Shown piece by piece: positions 1-11,214 of a stretch of 64,000 nt of DNA. The notes under the pieces were generated by a model, which searched no databases, was not told where the DNA came from, and saw only the letters and a program-made list of their open reading frames with translations. Origin of the DNA: Chimonanthus salicifolius (lineage: Eukaryota > Streptophyta > Magnoliopsida > Laurales > Calycanthaceae); the NCBI GenBank assembly GCA_013350335.1, contig CM023540.1, forward strand, positions 62,663,101 through 62,727,100, in the 5' to 3' direction. Position 1 is the first letter of the stretch; each line of letters opens with the position of its first letter. Position numbers and translations under genes: made by a program.

Positions 1-1331
1 TTCTGATCAAATAAGTACTTCAGGCTCTTGTGATCGGAGAACACCTCAAACTTCTCACCACAAAGGTAGTGTCTCCAGCTTTTGAGAGCGAAGACCTCTA
101 CTACTAGCTCCAGATCATGGGTGGGGTAATGGCGTTCATGATTTTTTAACTGTCTTGATCCGTACGCCACTGCACGATTACCTTGACTGAGTGTACACCC
201 CAGTCCCTCACCTGAAGCATCACAGTATACCTCATAATTTCTGCCTCTTTCCGGTAAGATCAAAATAGGAGCGGTTGTAAGCCTCTCCTTTAGCTCCTCA
301 AATCTTCGGTTGCACAGATCTGACCACTCAAAGTTGACTCCTTTCTGAGTGAGTTGGGTAAGTGGAGCTGCAATCTTGGAGAAGTCCATTATGAATTTCC
401 TATAGTAACCGGCCAATCCCAGAAAACTGCGGATCTCCGTCACATTCATCGGCGCTTTCCACTCCTTCACTGCCGCTACTTTAGCCGGGTCCACGGCTAT
501 CCCTTGCTCCGATATAACGTGCCCCAAGAAGTTGACCTCAGATAGCCAGAATTCACACTTGCTGGCTTTGGCATACAACTGGTTCTTCCTCAAGGTGTCC
601 AGGACTATCCGCAAGTGCTCAGCATGTTCCTCCTGATTCTTAGAATAAATCAAAATATCATCAATGAATACAATCACAAACTGATCCAAGTAAGGACGGA
701 ATATCCTATTCATCAGGTCCATGAACACAGCGGGTGCATTAGTAAGTCCAAATGGCATGACTACATACTCATATAGACCATACCGTGTCCTGAAAGCTGT
801 CTTCTCTATATCCTCCTCCCTAACCCGGGTTTGATGGTACCCGGACATCAGATCAATCTTGGAGAAGTGAGAGGAACCCCTAAGTTGATCAAACAGATTG
901 TCAATCCTGGGTAGGGGATACTTGTTCCTGACAGTCAACTGGTTTAATTTCCTGTAGTCCACACACATCCGAAGGGTATCGTCTTTATTCTTCACAAATA
1001 ATACCAGGGCTCCCCATGTGGATGTGCTATTCCGAATAAAACCCAGTCTAAGCAGTTCATCAATCTGCTTTTTCAGCTCGGTCATCTCTTCCAGTGCCAT
1101 TCTATAATGAGGCAATGACACTGGAGCGGCGCTGGGGTATAACTTGATCTCAAAGTCTATCTCCCTCTTGGGTGGCAAACCAGGGAGCTCCGTTGGGAAT
1201 ACCTCACCATAATCTGCTACTACCGCTGGAAGTTCAGCCACTGGCGCCTTATCTAATCTGAGGCTATTCAAGGCAAGGTGGTTCAATTCTTCTTGCAGCC
1301 TTCTAGGAATGCCTTGTCTGTCAGCACCAAG
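1..1331 (-). CDS. Ty3/gypsy pol fragment: reverse transcriptase and RNase H (runs off window)
   Basis: I read this on the minus strand and it stays open for about 440 codons, from near 1331 to the window edge. In order it shows the linker before RT ([14 protein letters not shown]), the RT fingers (WGA.VLFVK), RT motifs around [12 protein letters not shown], the catalytic box [11 protein letters not shown], the RT-RNase H connection ([13 protein letters not shown]) and RNase H ([28 protein letters not shown]). The reaction would be copying element RNA to DNA and removing the RNA strand, in a cytoplasmic virus-like particle. Gag and most of protease are missing upstream: homology starts at about GADRQGIP and is joined there to LTR U3 sequence. 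It is closest to the RT of element A (16804-17640). It is the only long pol stretch in the window without a stop or frameshift, but it has no complete element around it. Confidence 0.9.
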
Positions 1332-1958
1332 CCCAACGTTTTTTGTGTCTAGAAATGGGTGGTTTAGTTTTCCAACTTTGACCATTTGACCACCCTTTTT
1401 GGATAATTTAAACCTTTAATTAATTAGATAATTAGGTTAATTAATTTCCATTTAACTTAATTCCATTTGCTTAAATTGCCTTCATACATTTACCCACTGT
1501 TGACCAATTCAACCATGGTGGCCGGCCCCACCAATCCTTGGTCCCCACGCCACCTCACTTGGTGAGGTGGAGGTGGGTCCCAATTGGCCATGTCAATTTG
1601 GTCAATTCATCACCAACTTAGGTGATTTAAATTTAATTAAATCCATTCCTCTTATTGGATCACTATTGGGCCCATGGCCCAATTAAATTCACCCTTACCC
1701 ATTTACCTTAGAGCTTACATTATCTCGACCCATTGGGTCCCATATTGGTATTGGGCCCAATTTGACCATCCTTGGCCCCATTGACCATAATTGACCATTT
1801 ACATGATTTTAAATCCAATCCATGGTCCATTGGGCCATAATTGGGCCTTTATCCAAATTTTGATCCCTTTACCATCTATTCCATCAAATTTCCCAATTTT
1901 CATTATTAAAATAAATAATATCCGCTATATATTGAATTACAAATTCCGGGCCATTACA
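1332..1958 (-). repeat. LTR fragment (U3 part, element-A type)
   Basis: This is the sense-start part of an LTR lying on the minus strand. The right end reads as TGTAATGGCC in sense, matching the TGTAATAGCC start of the LTR at 19732-23866. The interior has the same 'accattgggcc / cccattgggtc' motifs and 'ggtggaggtgggcc' block as 23240-23860. The left side is truncated against the pol frame at about 1331. The right side abuts integrase sequence directly, with no polypurine tract. Confidence 0.75.
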
Positions 1959-2322
1959 TCCCAGACCACCTTCATGAACTGAATTGCTCGGTTCCGTAAC
2001 ACCCTTTGTTCTGTCTCCACCACTCTGACAAGCTTTTCGACGTAAGTCACATCGCTTTGCACCTCTATGTCTTGTACATTCAATACGTGTGAAGGATCAG
2101 GATTGTACTTCCTCAACATAGATACATGGAATACATCGTGCAAAGATGGCAACTGTGGAGGAAGTGCCAATTGATAAGCCACCTCCCCCACCCTCTTTAG
2201 GATTGGAAACGGTCCCACAAATCTTGGTGACAGTTTCCCCTTCCTTCCAAATCTCATGTGTCCCTTTCGTTGCGAGACTTTCAAGAACACTAAGTTTCCC
2301 ACCTCAAACTCAAGGAACCTCC
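1959..2322 (-). pseudogene. Integrase C-terminus and chromodomain fragment
   Basis: This is a minus-strand remnant of about 120 codons. It covers the DNA-binding GPY/F module (KLSPRFVGPFPILKRVGEVAYQL), the FHVSMLRKYNPDPSH linker and the first two thirds of a group-II chromodomain (DVTYVEKLVRVVETEQRVLRNRAIQF). In the family this tail tethers integrase to chromatin marks and guides insertion. The chromodomain end (HG.EEATWELE) is missing because LTR sequence begins at 1958. The integrase core is also missing because another LTR terminus begins at 2323. It is a stranded scrap between two LTR ends. Confidence 0.85.
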
Positions 2323-3430
2323 TGTAACGTCCCACCCTTTTTCACTCGCGTTTTCCGTGAATCAGAGTCTATTTTTTTTTTATAAATAGAAGAGTGATAG
2401 AAGCGGGACGTCACGTCGCGAGCTAAGTCCGAACTTCTAAAGTCCGACCCTTAACTGGCCAAACCTATGTGTGCATGGACTAAGTCCATGAAAACGGTTC
2501 ACACATAACAATATAGACATGCGGATTAAAATTATAATTGCGGAATTATAATCGAACCTAATTCTATTCCATTTTAGATAACAAAGTACGTCAAGTCCTT
2601 AATCATAATTAACACAACTTAATTATCGAAATAAACATTCAACCATAGCAAATCATCTAAATTATTACATGCCCGAAGTCTAGTTACTCAAATACAAGTC
2701 CATGAGTATCTCAAATAAAATATAATCCAATCACATATCCAACCTCCAATGTTTGGCCCTTTTCACGTTCATTGTTCCCCTCGTTTCCTGTATCATCCAC
2801 TAGGGTAGAAGTAGGGCGTTAGACCAACGCGCCCAGTATGTATTCCAAGTAGGGCTAACAAAGGGTTAGTACAAAACATACATATAATAACATAAAGTCC
2901 AAAAACCATATAAACCATGCCATGTCATGATGTCAAATGCAATGAGTCCCACCCATCACAAGTACATATAAGCACCCCCGTATAAGTCTTTCGGATGCCC
3001 CGATGGAGTGTGGCCCCTCCGGTTTCTTCTTGATGGAAAAGCACATCAAGGTATCCCACATAGGTTTTTCGAACGCCCCGACGGAGTGTGGCCCCTCCGG
3101 TTACATATCCTTCACCTCATGTCATGCATGAGATGCTAATGAATCACATGTTATTTTATCATATAAACATAGCATTAAAACTCACATTTTGAAACAATAT
3201 CTTTTACAACATAATTCATTAAAAGTTAAGATAAAAACATTGTACATAAACCCATGGTTTCAAAGAGGTGGAATCCTACCAAAGACCACTAACATGTCCT
3301 TGCGCTTTCGTCCTGTAACTGCTCACGATCGTACACACCTTGTGAGGTCCCGTTACCTTATAATATATCAATCAATTAAAATCATGTCCCATTTGATTTA
3401 CAATAATGTCTAAGTCCATAAACCAATCCC

Positions 3431-4525
3431 CATGGGATTCGGCCATAAACCATGGCCAAACCCATGGTCCATTATTTCTACTTAATTACCATATTGCCAT
3501 CCATGGCTATCATTCCATTAACCTAACCCTTCATACATTACAACCATAAATCATTCCTCATGGGGTTCAGCCATACACCATGGCCAAACCCATGATCCAT
3601 CACTTTTACACTTTATTACAACTTTGCCATTGCTCTAATCCTTAGTTAACATTTCATTCATTTTAATCTGACATACATAGACCCTATGTCCACCAAATAA
3701 TTCCCATGGGATTCGGCCATACACCATGGCCGAACCCATGGTCCCTTATTTCCATTTCAATTATGATATTGCCATTTCCTCCAACACTTTATGTTTAGGT
3801 TTAAAACATAAGTCCATAAACATCTAAGTCCACCAATAACTCTTCATGGGGTTTGGCCATGCCACATGGCCGAACCCATGGTCCATAGTTCTTCATCATT
3901 TCCAATGTTTAAGACCATCTAAATCATTAACCTTCATCTATTATTTTCATCCATTAAATTTATTAAAATAGTCCACTTAATTTCAATATCTAAAACCCTA
4001 AGTCCATATATATTCCTTGGTGGGGTTCGGCCATACTACATGGCCGAACCTCACCCTTTGGTTTTGTGCCCTTCTTCCCTTAGGTAATCACTCATACCAT
4101 AATTGTTTAACATGGTTAACAAATTAAATCCATAAAAGATCTCATGGGGTTCGGCCATACACTATGGCCAAACCCATGATCTTTCATTTTAGCCTATAAT
4201 TACAACTTTGCCATCCTTTCCATGATCTAACTATATGAGTATAATTCCATAATTATTTATGGGGTTCGGCCATACCCCTTGGCCAAACCCATGGTCTAAG
4301 GTTCTTCACCAACAACCTCCCATTTAAACCCTTTTAAAACATACGTAATATTCCATGGTTTTCATCCTCCAAACTTCCATAAAAAAATCACCAAAGTCCT
4401 TCCATGGGGTTCGGCCATACAACATGGCCGAACCCTATGGTTCATCCTTTTCATTAAACCTCAGCATTCATCCCTTAATTTTTCTTCCATGGGGTTCAGC
4501 CATACCACATGGCCGAACCCTATGG
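3431..4525. repeat. Hairpin array, 9 units
   Basis: Units lie at 3431-3467, 3559-3595, 3705-3741, 3845-3881, 4019-4055, 4143-4179, 4258-4294, 4403-4440 and 4488-4525. Each pairs GGGTTCGGCCAT with ATGGCCGAACCC or a variant around a 4-8 nt loop. Outer arms are mostly CATGG/CCATG, but the 4019 unit has GGTG/CACC instead, so pairing is kept. The spacers are AT-rich and not repeated. Confidence 0.85.
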
Positions 4526-4730
4526 TTCCTTATTTTAAACAAAATTATCAAACTACTTACCGGTTCCGCGACTCCTCCTGTTTTCCTTCGTTTGTTCTTG
4601 CTCTTCCAATCTTCTTCTTCCTTAGCCTTTTCCTCCTTCTTCTTGATCTTTAGCCGAGATTCTGACTTGAGAGAGAAAGAGAGAGTTCGGCCTTGAGTGT
4701 GTGTGTGTGCCGTGCGCCCCTTCTTCCTCT

Positions 4731-4740
4731 CTTTATAAAA
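4731..4740 (-). promoter_or_regulatory. Candidate TATA box in LTR
   Basis: On the minus strand this reads TTTTATAAAG, followed by a GA-rich stretch (4674-4684 region) and then the splice-like site near 4560. TATA-like sequence occurs at the corresponding place in other LTRs here, which supports a promoter and places the hairpins inside the transcript. Confidence 0.5.
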
Positions 4741-4836
4741 CCTCCACTTGGTCCCATAATTAGAAGGTGCCATGCGTCCCTTCAATTTAGTAGTGGCCTA
4801 ATGTCGTTTTTATCCAAGGAAATAGACACCTTTTAC

Positions 4837-5318
4837 CCTAGTGAATGACACAGGAAATAAGTGGAACGATGAACGCGAAAAGGGCCAAGCATAAGACCTT
4901 GGACATGTGATTGGATTATATTTTATTTAAGATACTCATGGACATGTAATTTGAGTAGCTAGACTTTGGACATATAATAATTTAGATAATTTACTATGGT
5001 TGGATGTTTATTTGGATAATTATGTTATGTTAATTATGATTAAAGACTTGACGTGCTTTGCTATCTAAAATGGAATATAATTAAGTTCTATTATAATTCC
5101 GCAGTTATGATTTTAATCCACATGTTCATGTTGTTATGTGTGAACCGTTTTCATGGACTTAGTCCATGCACACATAGGATTGGCCAGTTAAGGGTCGGAC
5201 TTTAGAAGTTCGGACTTAACTCGCGTCGTGATGTCCCGCGCTTGCTCACTCTGTTATTTTTTTAAAAAAAATAGACTCTGATTTTCGGAAGCATAGTGAA
5301 AAAGGGCGCGGTGATACA
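4837..5318 (+). repeat. LTR 3' end (5' LTR remnant of element E)
   Basis: This plus-strand LTR tail begins inside the acceptor-like block (CCCTAGTGAATGACACAGG), contains the U5 hairpin (around 5186-5220) and ends ...GATACA at 5318. It is homologous to the revcomp of 2323-2810, so the two LTR pieces are head to head. Everything 5' of the acceptor block is missing. Confidence 0.8.
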
Positions 5319-5320
5319 GT

Positions 5321-5332
5321 CGGTATCAGAGT
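5321..5332 (+). other. Primer-binding site, initiator Met tRNA (one mismatch)
   Basis: It reads CGGTATCAGAGT two bases after the LTR end. The family consensus TGGTATCAGAGC is complementary to the 3' end of initiator Met tRNA. Both end bases differ here (T to C, C to T), consistent with decay. Confidence 0.8.
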
Positions 5333-5760
5333 GAACAAGAAAGATTGAATTTTTCGAAATAACATTAAGACGGTATCATGTCTCACTGACAGATAAGAAT
5401 CCCAACTGACAGACTCTTCAGCGTCCGCTGCACGGGGGCCGGATTAATTTACTTCGTTAGACTCAGATGGAACATTCAATCTGAGAACAACAATGAATGA
5501 TAGCAAAGGAAGTACAGTCAAAATAAATGGATTTATCAAACATAGCAAAATAGGATATATTTCACCAATATACCCGAATTGAGAAACAAACAATAGATAC
5601 TAAGGGAATTCCCCAAAAACAAAGGAAAATCAAGAATGCTTATTTGGAAATTTCCCCAAAAGAGGAAAATACAAACTTTACGATGAAGACTGAGTCTTGA
5701 TATTTTTCAACGGCTTAGGGAAAAATGCCTTCAAAGAGAAATACCTGACAAAACCAAAAA
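5333..5760 (+). other. Untranslated leader of element E
   Basis: This lies between the primer site and gag. It is shared with the leaders of A, D and J: the conserved 'ctgacagataagaatcccaa' stretch, the 'gggggccggattaatttacttcg' block and then imperfect repeats of TTTCCCCAAA (5600-5670). An ATG at about 5729 matches the ATGCC start proposed for gag in element A, but here it runs into a stop within eight codons. Confidence 0.6.
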
Positions 5761-7228
5761 GGGAAAGAAAAGGAGGTAGAAAAATCTCAACATGAAGAAG
5801 AGGAACGACAATCTCGACATGAAGAGGAAGAACAACCATCCCACCAAGAGGAGGAAGAACAAAGCAGCGTGAATATACCGGTGGTGCCTCCTGAACTACA
5901 AAGCTTGGTTCAAGTAGTGGTCACTTCGGTGCTTCAACAGCACTTGAACGGGAATGGAACCACCAACGAGACCAATGACAGGAACATGGTCAGGGACTTC
6001 CAGCAACAGCGCCGTCTTTACTTCAGAGGGAGAGAAGGGGCTGCCGGAGCAAAAAATTGGCTGAAAAACATCACTCAGATCCTGACCTTACTCAAGATTT
6101 TGAGTCATGCTGACAAGATTTCACTGGCCACGTCATAACTGATCGATGATGCCTGTAAATGGTGGGAGGTGGTAGAGAAGCAGCGAGCACTTCTTCCTGA
6201 AGGAGAGAGTATTGCAATGACTTGGGATCAGTTCTCAACTACCTTCTTGGACCATTATTTCCCTGAGGAGGAGAAGGAGCGCCAGACTCATGCTTTTCTA
6301 TCTTTGGTACAGGGTACCATGACGGTGGCAGAGTACCACCAGGAGTTTCTCAACTTGTCTCGTTATGCATTCTATATGGTGGATATAGAGCATCGAAGGG
6401 CACGCAAGTTTGAGCGGGGCCTTTGGCCAAACATTAGGGCCAAAGTAACCATATTCAAGGCAGCTACATTGGCAGAGGTGGTCAGCAATGCCACCATAGC
6501 AGAGCAAGAGATGGCTGAGTTAGTGCGTTTTGACAACCGTCGAGCTCAGAGTGGGAGGGTACATTTCAGCCCAACAAAAAGTTTCGACCGAACTTTAGCA
6601 GACCCTCACCATCCATTGGGTCAACAGGGGGTTTTCGTCCCAATCATCCCTCCCCATCTGCATCAGTCATTCAGGCTCCCAAAAGGGTGAACAACTGTTT
6701 TCATTGTGATCAGCCGGGCCATTTTAAGAGGGAATGCCCACAACTAAACAAACCCTCTTATTCCAGAGGTTCATCTAGCCCACCAGCTAGACCAGCTAAT
6801 TCACGAGGAGGCAGGACATTTAACCAGGCGGGACGAGCGCCTACAGGATCTGGACGATTGTTTACCTTAGCTCCTCCAGCAACAGAGGATCACTCTGTGA
6901 TTCAAGCTATGGCGGTAGTCAATAGTTCATACGTCTTTGCTTTATTTGATTTTGGAACATGCCACTCTTTCATATCTGCTGCATTCATATCTACAACTGG
7001 AACTTTAATACAAAAACTGTCCACATCACTCACCATTGTATTCCCCGTCGGAGACACATCATTGGGGCTTATATGCACAGCAGTGAATATTGAACTCGCT
7101 GGACTCAGATTTGAGTTCAACTATTTGGTACTCGATATGACAGAGTACGATATTATCTTCGGCATGGACTGGTTGGGTAGTTTTCAAGCCAACATTGATT
7201 GCTATCGCCGCAGGGTGACATTTTCGTC
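5761..7228 (+). pseudogene. Gag-protease of element E, broken
   Basis: The capsid-type gag ([25 protein letters not shown]-like FLDHYFPEEE; MTVAEYHQEFLNLS; RKFERGL) is followed by one CCHC zinc knuckle (CFHCDQPGHFKREC, about 6696-6737) and a retropepsin-like protease. Gag would coat the RNA and protease would mature the polyprotein. The breaks are a TAA stop at 6136-6138 where element A has Gln, a frame change near 6555 and a return near 6687. The protease active site reads DFGTC where element C has the usual DSGAS, so it would be inactive. The frame is cut at about 7228 by LTR sequence. An acidic Gln/Glu-rich stretch (5790-5868) precedes the conserved part. Confidence 0.9.
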
Positions 7229-7720
7229 CATGAATAACTTAAATAAAATGAAACTAGATTATCCAAGCTCCTAAACTTGGCTCTGATCGCACTCTTCGTT
7301 CCTTCCATTTCCTATGTCATCATCTAAGGTAGAAGTAGGGCGTTCGACAACGCGCCCAGTAGGTACTCCGAGTAGGGTCAAGACATGGATTAGTATGAAC
7401 AAATCACATAAATATAAATAATACCAAAACCATGCAAGTAAATACCATGCCATGGGTGTCATATGCCATGAGTCCCACCCATCATCCATATCACAATCAC
7501 AAAGTATTCCTCTTGATGGATAATCCACATCAAGGTATCCCCACGAATGCCTTATCGGTAGCCCCGAACGGAGTGTGGACTACGGTTACTTTTCAAACAC
7601 AGTATAACCCCATGAATGCCTTATTGGTCGCCCCGAACGGAGCGTGGACTCCGGTTACAATTCAATCATATATCCCTTGGGTTGGAGAAGAGTTCTGGGT
7701 TAGCGGATGTTGAGTTTCCT
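7229..7720 (-). repeat. LTR fragment (acceptor block and repeat block)
   Basis: It matches the part of the LTR between the U5 region and the hairpin array. It carries 'ggtagaagtagggcgttcgacaacgcgcccagtagg' (written here only to identify the acceptor/branch block) and two copies of a roughly 65-bp unit holding 'gccccgaacggagtgtggac' (about 7540-7660). It is cut on the left by gag of element E and on the right by the LTR end at 7721. Confidence 0.75.
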
Positions 7721-8892
7721 TGTAACGCCCCGCCCTCTCCGAGAAATCAGAGTCTAATTTTTTTGAAAAAACAATAATAAACATCGAAAGAGAGCGGGCG
7801 GCGTCACGACGCGAGTTAAGTTCAGACTAATCAAGTCTGAACCTTAACTGGCCACCCATGTGTACATGGACTAGACCAAGATAAAAAGACACACAAGGAA
7901 CTAAACAATAACTTGCGGAATAAACTAGACTAACTGCGGAAATAGAATGAATAGATAGCAAGTAACAGTCCCAATTAATAATTAACATAAAAACAACCAT
8001 CCATAGTTACTAACCTAATCAAACCATAGCAAAGTATTAACTTATTACATGTCCACAAACTATAATTCAAATGACAGTAATAAAGAAGTCCAGTTCAACA
8101 TTCAAGCGCTTAGGCTTGGCTCCCCTCCCTGTCATCGACCTTTTCTTTCCCTTTCCTTGCACCTGCATTCTCCTCTGAGGATAGAATTAGGACGTTAGAT
8201 CAACGCGCCCAGTAGGTTCCCGAATCAGGGTTACCACATGGTTAGCTTGTAAAACATGTATATATCAAATATATGATTATCAAATACAGGTAAAACAATG
8301 CTATGAAATATGCACATGCAATGAGTCTCACCCAACATGCACATTCATAACCATCACTTGACGTACCTCGCACCGTCAAGGTAAATCACAATAACATTTC
8401 TCCTGGACGGACCTGCATCGCCTAAGGAGACCAATGTATTTTCTCAGTATCATGACATTTCTCCTGGCGGGACCTGCATCGCCTAAGGAGACCAATGTCC
8501 TATCATCATCATAATTCTACTCCTGGCGGGACCTGCATCGCCTAAGGAGGTCTAGAGTTGCATCACAGCAAATCACTGGAGAGTGGTCTCCGGGTTCCAC
8601 AATCTTCATCCCATGCCATGCATGAGATGTAAATGCATTGTATGTCATTTGTAAACAAAAAATATATCATTCGAAACCACATAAAATAAACAAGAGTATC
8701 ATAAAAACTAGGATAAAACTGTGGTTACAAGTAGGTAGGAAACCTACTGAAGATTCACTTCAGCATTTGATCTTTCTTTAGCGTCACTAGGTCACGACTT
8801 GCACGTCATTCAACTTCCGGTACCTTGTCCATATAACAATCAGTAAATCATACTATCATTCACTTATTCATTCACATCTAAGACCCAACCAC

Positions 8893-10022
8893 ATCATGTG
8901 GGGTTCGGCCATGCCCATGGCCGAACATCACCAACTTAGGATTTAACCTTTTAAAACTACCGATCCATTCCATGTAATGGATCCACACCAAAACCTATTG
9001 TCATGATCTATGATCTTTACATTTGAAACCTTTTAATTCAATACAAACCTTCCACACAAATTACTCCATATGAAGTGGTCCATTTAACCCGTACCATGAT
9101 CCATGGGGTTCGGCCCTATACATGGCTGAACCCTATGGTTCATTTGGTCCAATAATCACCATGATTATTCATGGTTTTAACATGCTAATTCAACCATGAA
9201 TAATACATGGTTCAGCCTCATATTAATCAACCAAAAACAGTAACCAAGTATTCCATTAATTGCCATAAGAACACCATAACTTTATATGGTTTTTATCTCA
9301 CAAACCCATCAAATACTTTCATGGAAATGTCATACCATTTCATGGGGTTCGGCCAACCCAATTGGCTGAACCTCATGGCCTATGGTTTAGATCCTTTTTT
9401 CGTCAAATAAATATCTTTATTTAAAACACATAAGCTCTCCACAATTGATATGATTTCCATCTTCTTGAAAGCCATACCAAACAATCAAATACTTACATGG
9501 GGTTCGGCCATCCAAGGTGGCCGAACCCTATGTCCATGTTTTGGTCCTCTTAAACATGTTTTAGGTCTCATTTAGACATATGGTAATCAGTATAATGTTA
9601 CCATGCTTTTACCCTTCAAAACCATCCAAATAAGTCCATCACTTTGTATGGTTTCCATTTTGTAAAACTCAATCCAAATAACCATAATACTTCATGGGAT
9701 TCAGCCATTCAAGATAGCCGATCCCAATGGTCCATTTCATCAATTTAAATCTATGATTTAGACCCATGATACCTTCAGTCCTTTTGTCATTCAAATCCAT
9801 GTTTTTAACCCTCTTTAAAACATGCATTTGAGTCTTAAAGAAACATTAAAAACAGTCCACAAATATTCATAGTTTCTATGTTTCAAAAAACATCAAAAAC
9901 AGCCAATCATTTACATGGGGTTCGGCCCTCATGGTGGCTGAGCCCTATGATCATTTTTACCATTTCAAAACTTCTATTACTCAAGATTAAAACCTTGGTG
10001 CATTCGGCCATAACCATGGCCC
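8893..10022. repeat. Hairpin array in element C LTR
   Basis: Units occur near 8893, 9101, 9340, 9496, 9692, 9914 and 9998. Several are diverged, with one arm changed (for example ATGGCTGAACC), giving G-U pairs or mismatches. Spacing is about 85-240 bp. Confidence 0.75.
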
Positions 10023-10282
10023 AATACATACCCTTTTTCTTATAACTTGTTTGACTTGAACACTTAAGAAATCTTACCAATTTTCTTTTGCCTAAGATCC
10101 TTGGCTTCTCCCCTCTATTTCTTCCTTTCTTCCTTAATCCTTTGCTGGTTTATGCTTGATTAACTGGTGCCAAAACCTCTGCTGTTCAGCCAAGAAAAAC
10201 GAACTTGAAGAGAGAGAGAGAGAGAGATGGGAATTTCTTGGATTTTCAATGTGAAAATCGGCCAAGAATGGTAACCCTTCCC

Positions 10283-10291
10283 TTTTATAAT
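10283..10291 (-). promoter_or_regulatory. Candidate TATA box, element C LTR
   Basis: The sense reading is ATTATAAAA, upstream of the GA microsatellite and the splice-like site at 10076. The position corresponds to the TATA-like boxes in the other LTRs. Confidence 0.5.
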
Positions 10292-11157
10292 TTCAGTCCC
10301 ATTTTCCATTCATTTACCCTTATTTAATTTTGCCAAAACTGATGGGATATTGGGTGTCATCCAAGACACCCCCTCACCCAAACGGTGCAACCTTTCATTT
10401 CAGCCCATGCATCTCATGAGATGAAATGCATGCCGCCCAAGCTTGGTGTCCCTTGGCTTTGCCAAGGCACCTCTTCACTCTCAATGGCTGGGATTGATTC
10501 TCCAAGAGTTATGTGTGATTAACAATACCTTTCCACTTCCTCTTGACTCACTTAACTCATGATATTTTTATTCTAACCCAACTCATCCAACTCATCACAT
10601 TTAATGCACCAAGTTTGAGTCAACTCTTTTCTTAAATCAAAGTCACTCCAAATCAATCCAACTCAAGCTGAACTAACTCATACTTGAGTTCAATTGAGGA
10701 CCCACACGGTCATCCGTGGTCAACTTGGTCAACCCGACCCACTGGGTCCCCAATCAGCCCCTTGACCCGTTTTGACAACATGACCCATTCATGGGCTGAT
10801 TTTTGCCATTTTTAATTGGTTTTCACTTGTGTTTCAAGCCTACCCATTTTTACTATACTTGATTTCCAATCAGTTCAGCTTGACCCCATTTAATTTGAGC
10901 TTACACAATGGTCAAATCATCCATTATGACCCATTGGGTCCAATTGGGCCCTTTGACCCATTTAGCCATTTTCGACCCAATTGATGTACATTACCCATCC
11001 AATCAAACTTGACATTTATAATGTGCTCAAATGATCTTAATTTGAGCAATGGGCCCCACCATTTCCTTATTTGACATCACAAAATAATTAATTTAACAAA
11101 CCAGGGGCATTTTCGTAATTATCCACTTCATTGAGAAATTGGGGTGTTACAATATAA

Positions 11158-11167
11158 CCCTCTTTTT
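11158..11167 (-). other. Polypurine tract of element C
   Basis: The sense reading is AAAAAGAGGG, six bases before the 3' LTR start. The same tract in the same place is present in D and J, as expected for the plus-strand primer of reverse transcription. Confidence 0.8.
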
Positions 11168-11214
11168 AAAAATTTTGTCCCGAAAATCGAGCGAAGTAGG
11201 GTTCTCAAATTAAA

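Larger units (their letters stand above)
2323..4836 (-). repeat. LTR of a Tekay-type element, U3 missing
   Basis: The left end TGTAACGTCCCACCC is the revcomp of an LTR 3' end (...GGGACGTTACA). Reading in sense (right to left) I see a TATA box at 4731-4740, a GA-rich block, a 5' splice-like site near 4560, nine hairpin units, the 'gccccgacggagtgtggcc' repeat block (about 2997-3102), the CTAAC/acceptor block (about 2800) and the U5 hairpin. The U3 start is lost at about 4836, where the sequence switches to the opposite orientation. No primer site follows the LTR end: it abuts integrase sequence at 2322. Confidence 0.8.
7721..11151 (-). repeat. 3' LTR of element C (3431 bp)
   Basis: The boundaries are TGTAACGCCCCGCCC on the left and ...GGGGTGTTACA on the right, giving sense ends TGTAACACCCC ... 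GGGCGTTACA. In sense it contains U3 with repeated 'gacccattgggtc'-like motifs, a TATA-like box at 10283-10291, a GA microsatellite (10208-10228), a splice-like site at 10076, hairpins (about 8893-10022), three repeats of 'ctcctggcgggacctgcatcg' (8400-8550), the acceptor block near 8190 and the U5 hairpin. Confidence 0.9.

Noticed and set aside
3431..4525. CRISPR-like array of spaced palindromic repeats
   Set aside because: Plant LTR context, irregular spacing, variable repeats and no cas genes; the units are LTR hairpins.
4355..4696. Open frames containing repeated GVRPYNMAEP or WGSAI..GRT peptides (also near 34217, 36699, 37353, 41304, 47535, 55901, 56566)
   Set aside because: They are translations of the hairpin units in various frames; no start context, no conservation as protein.
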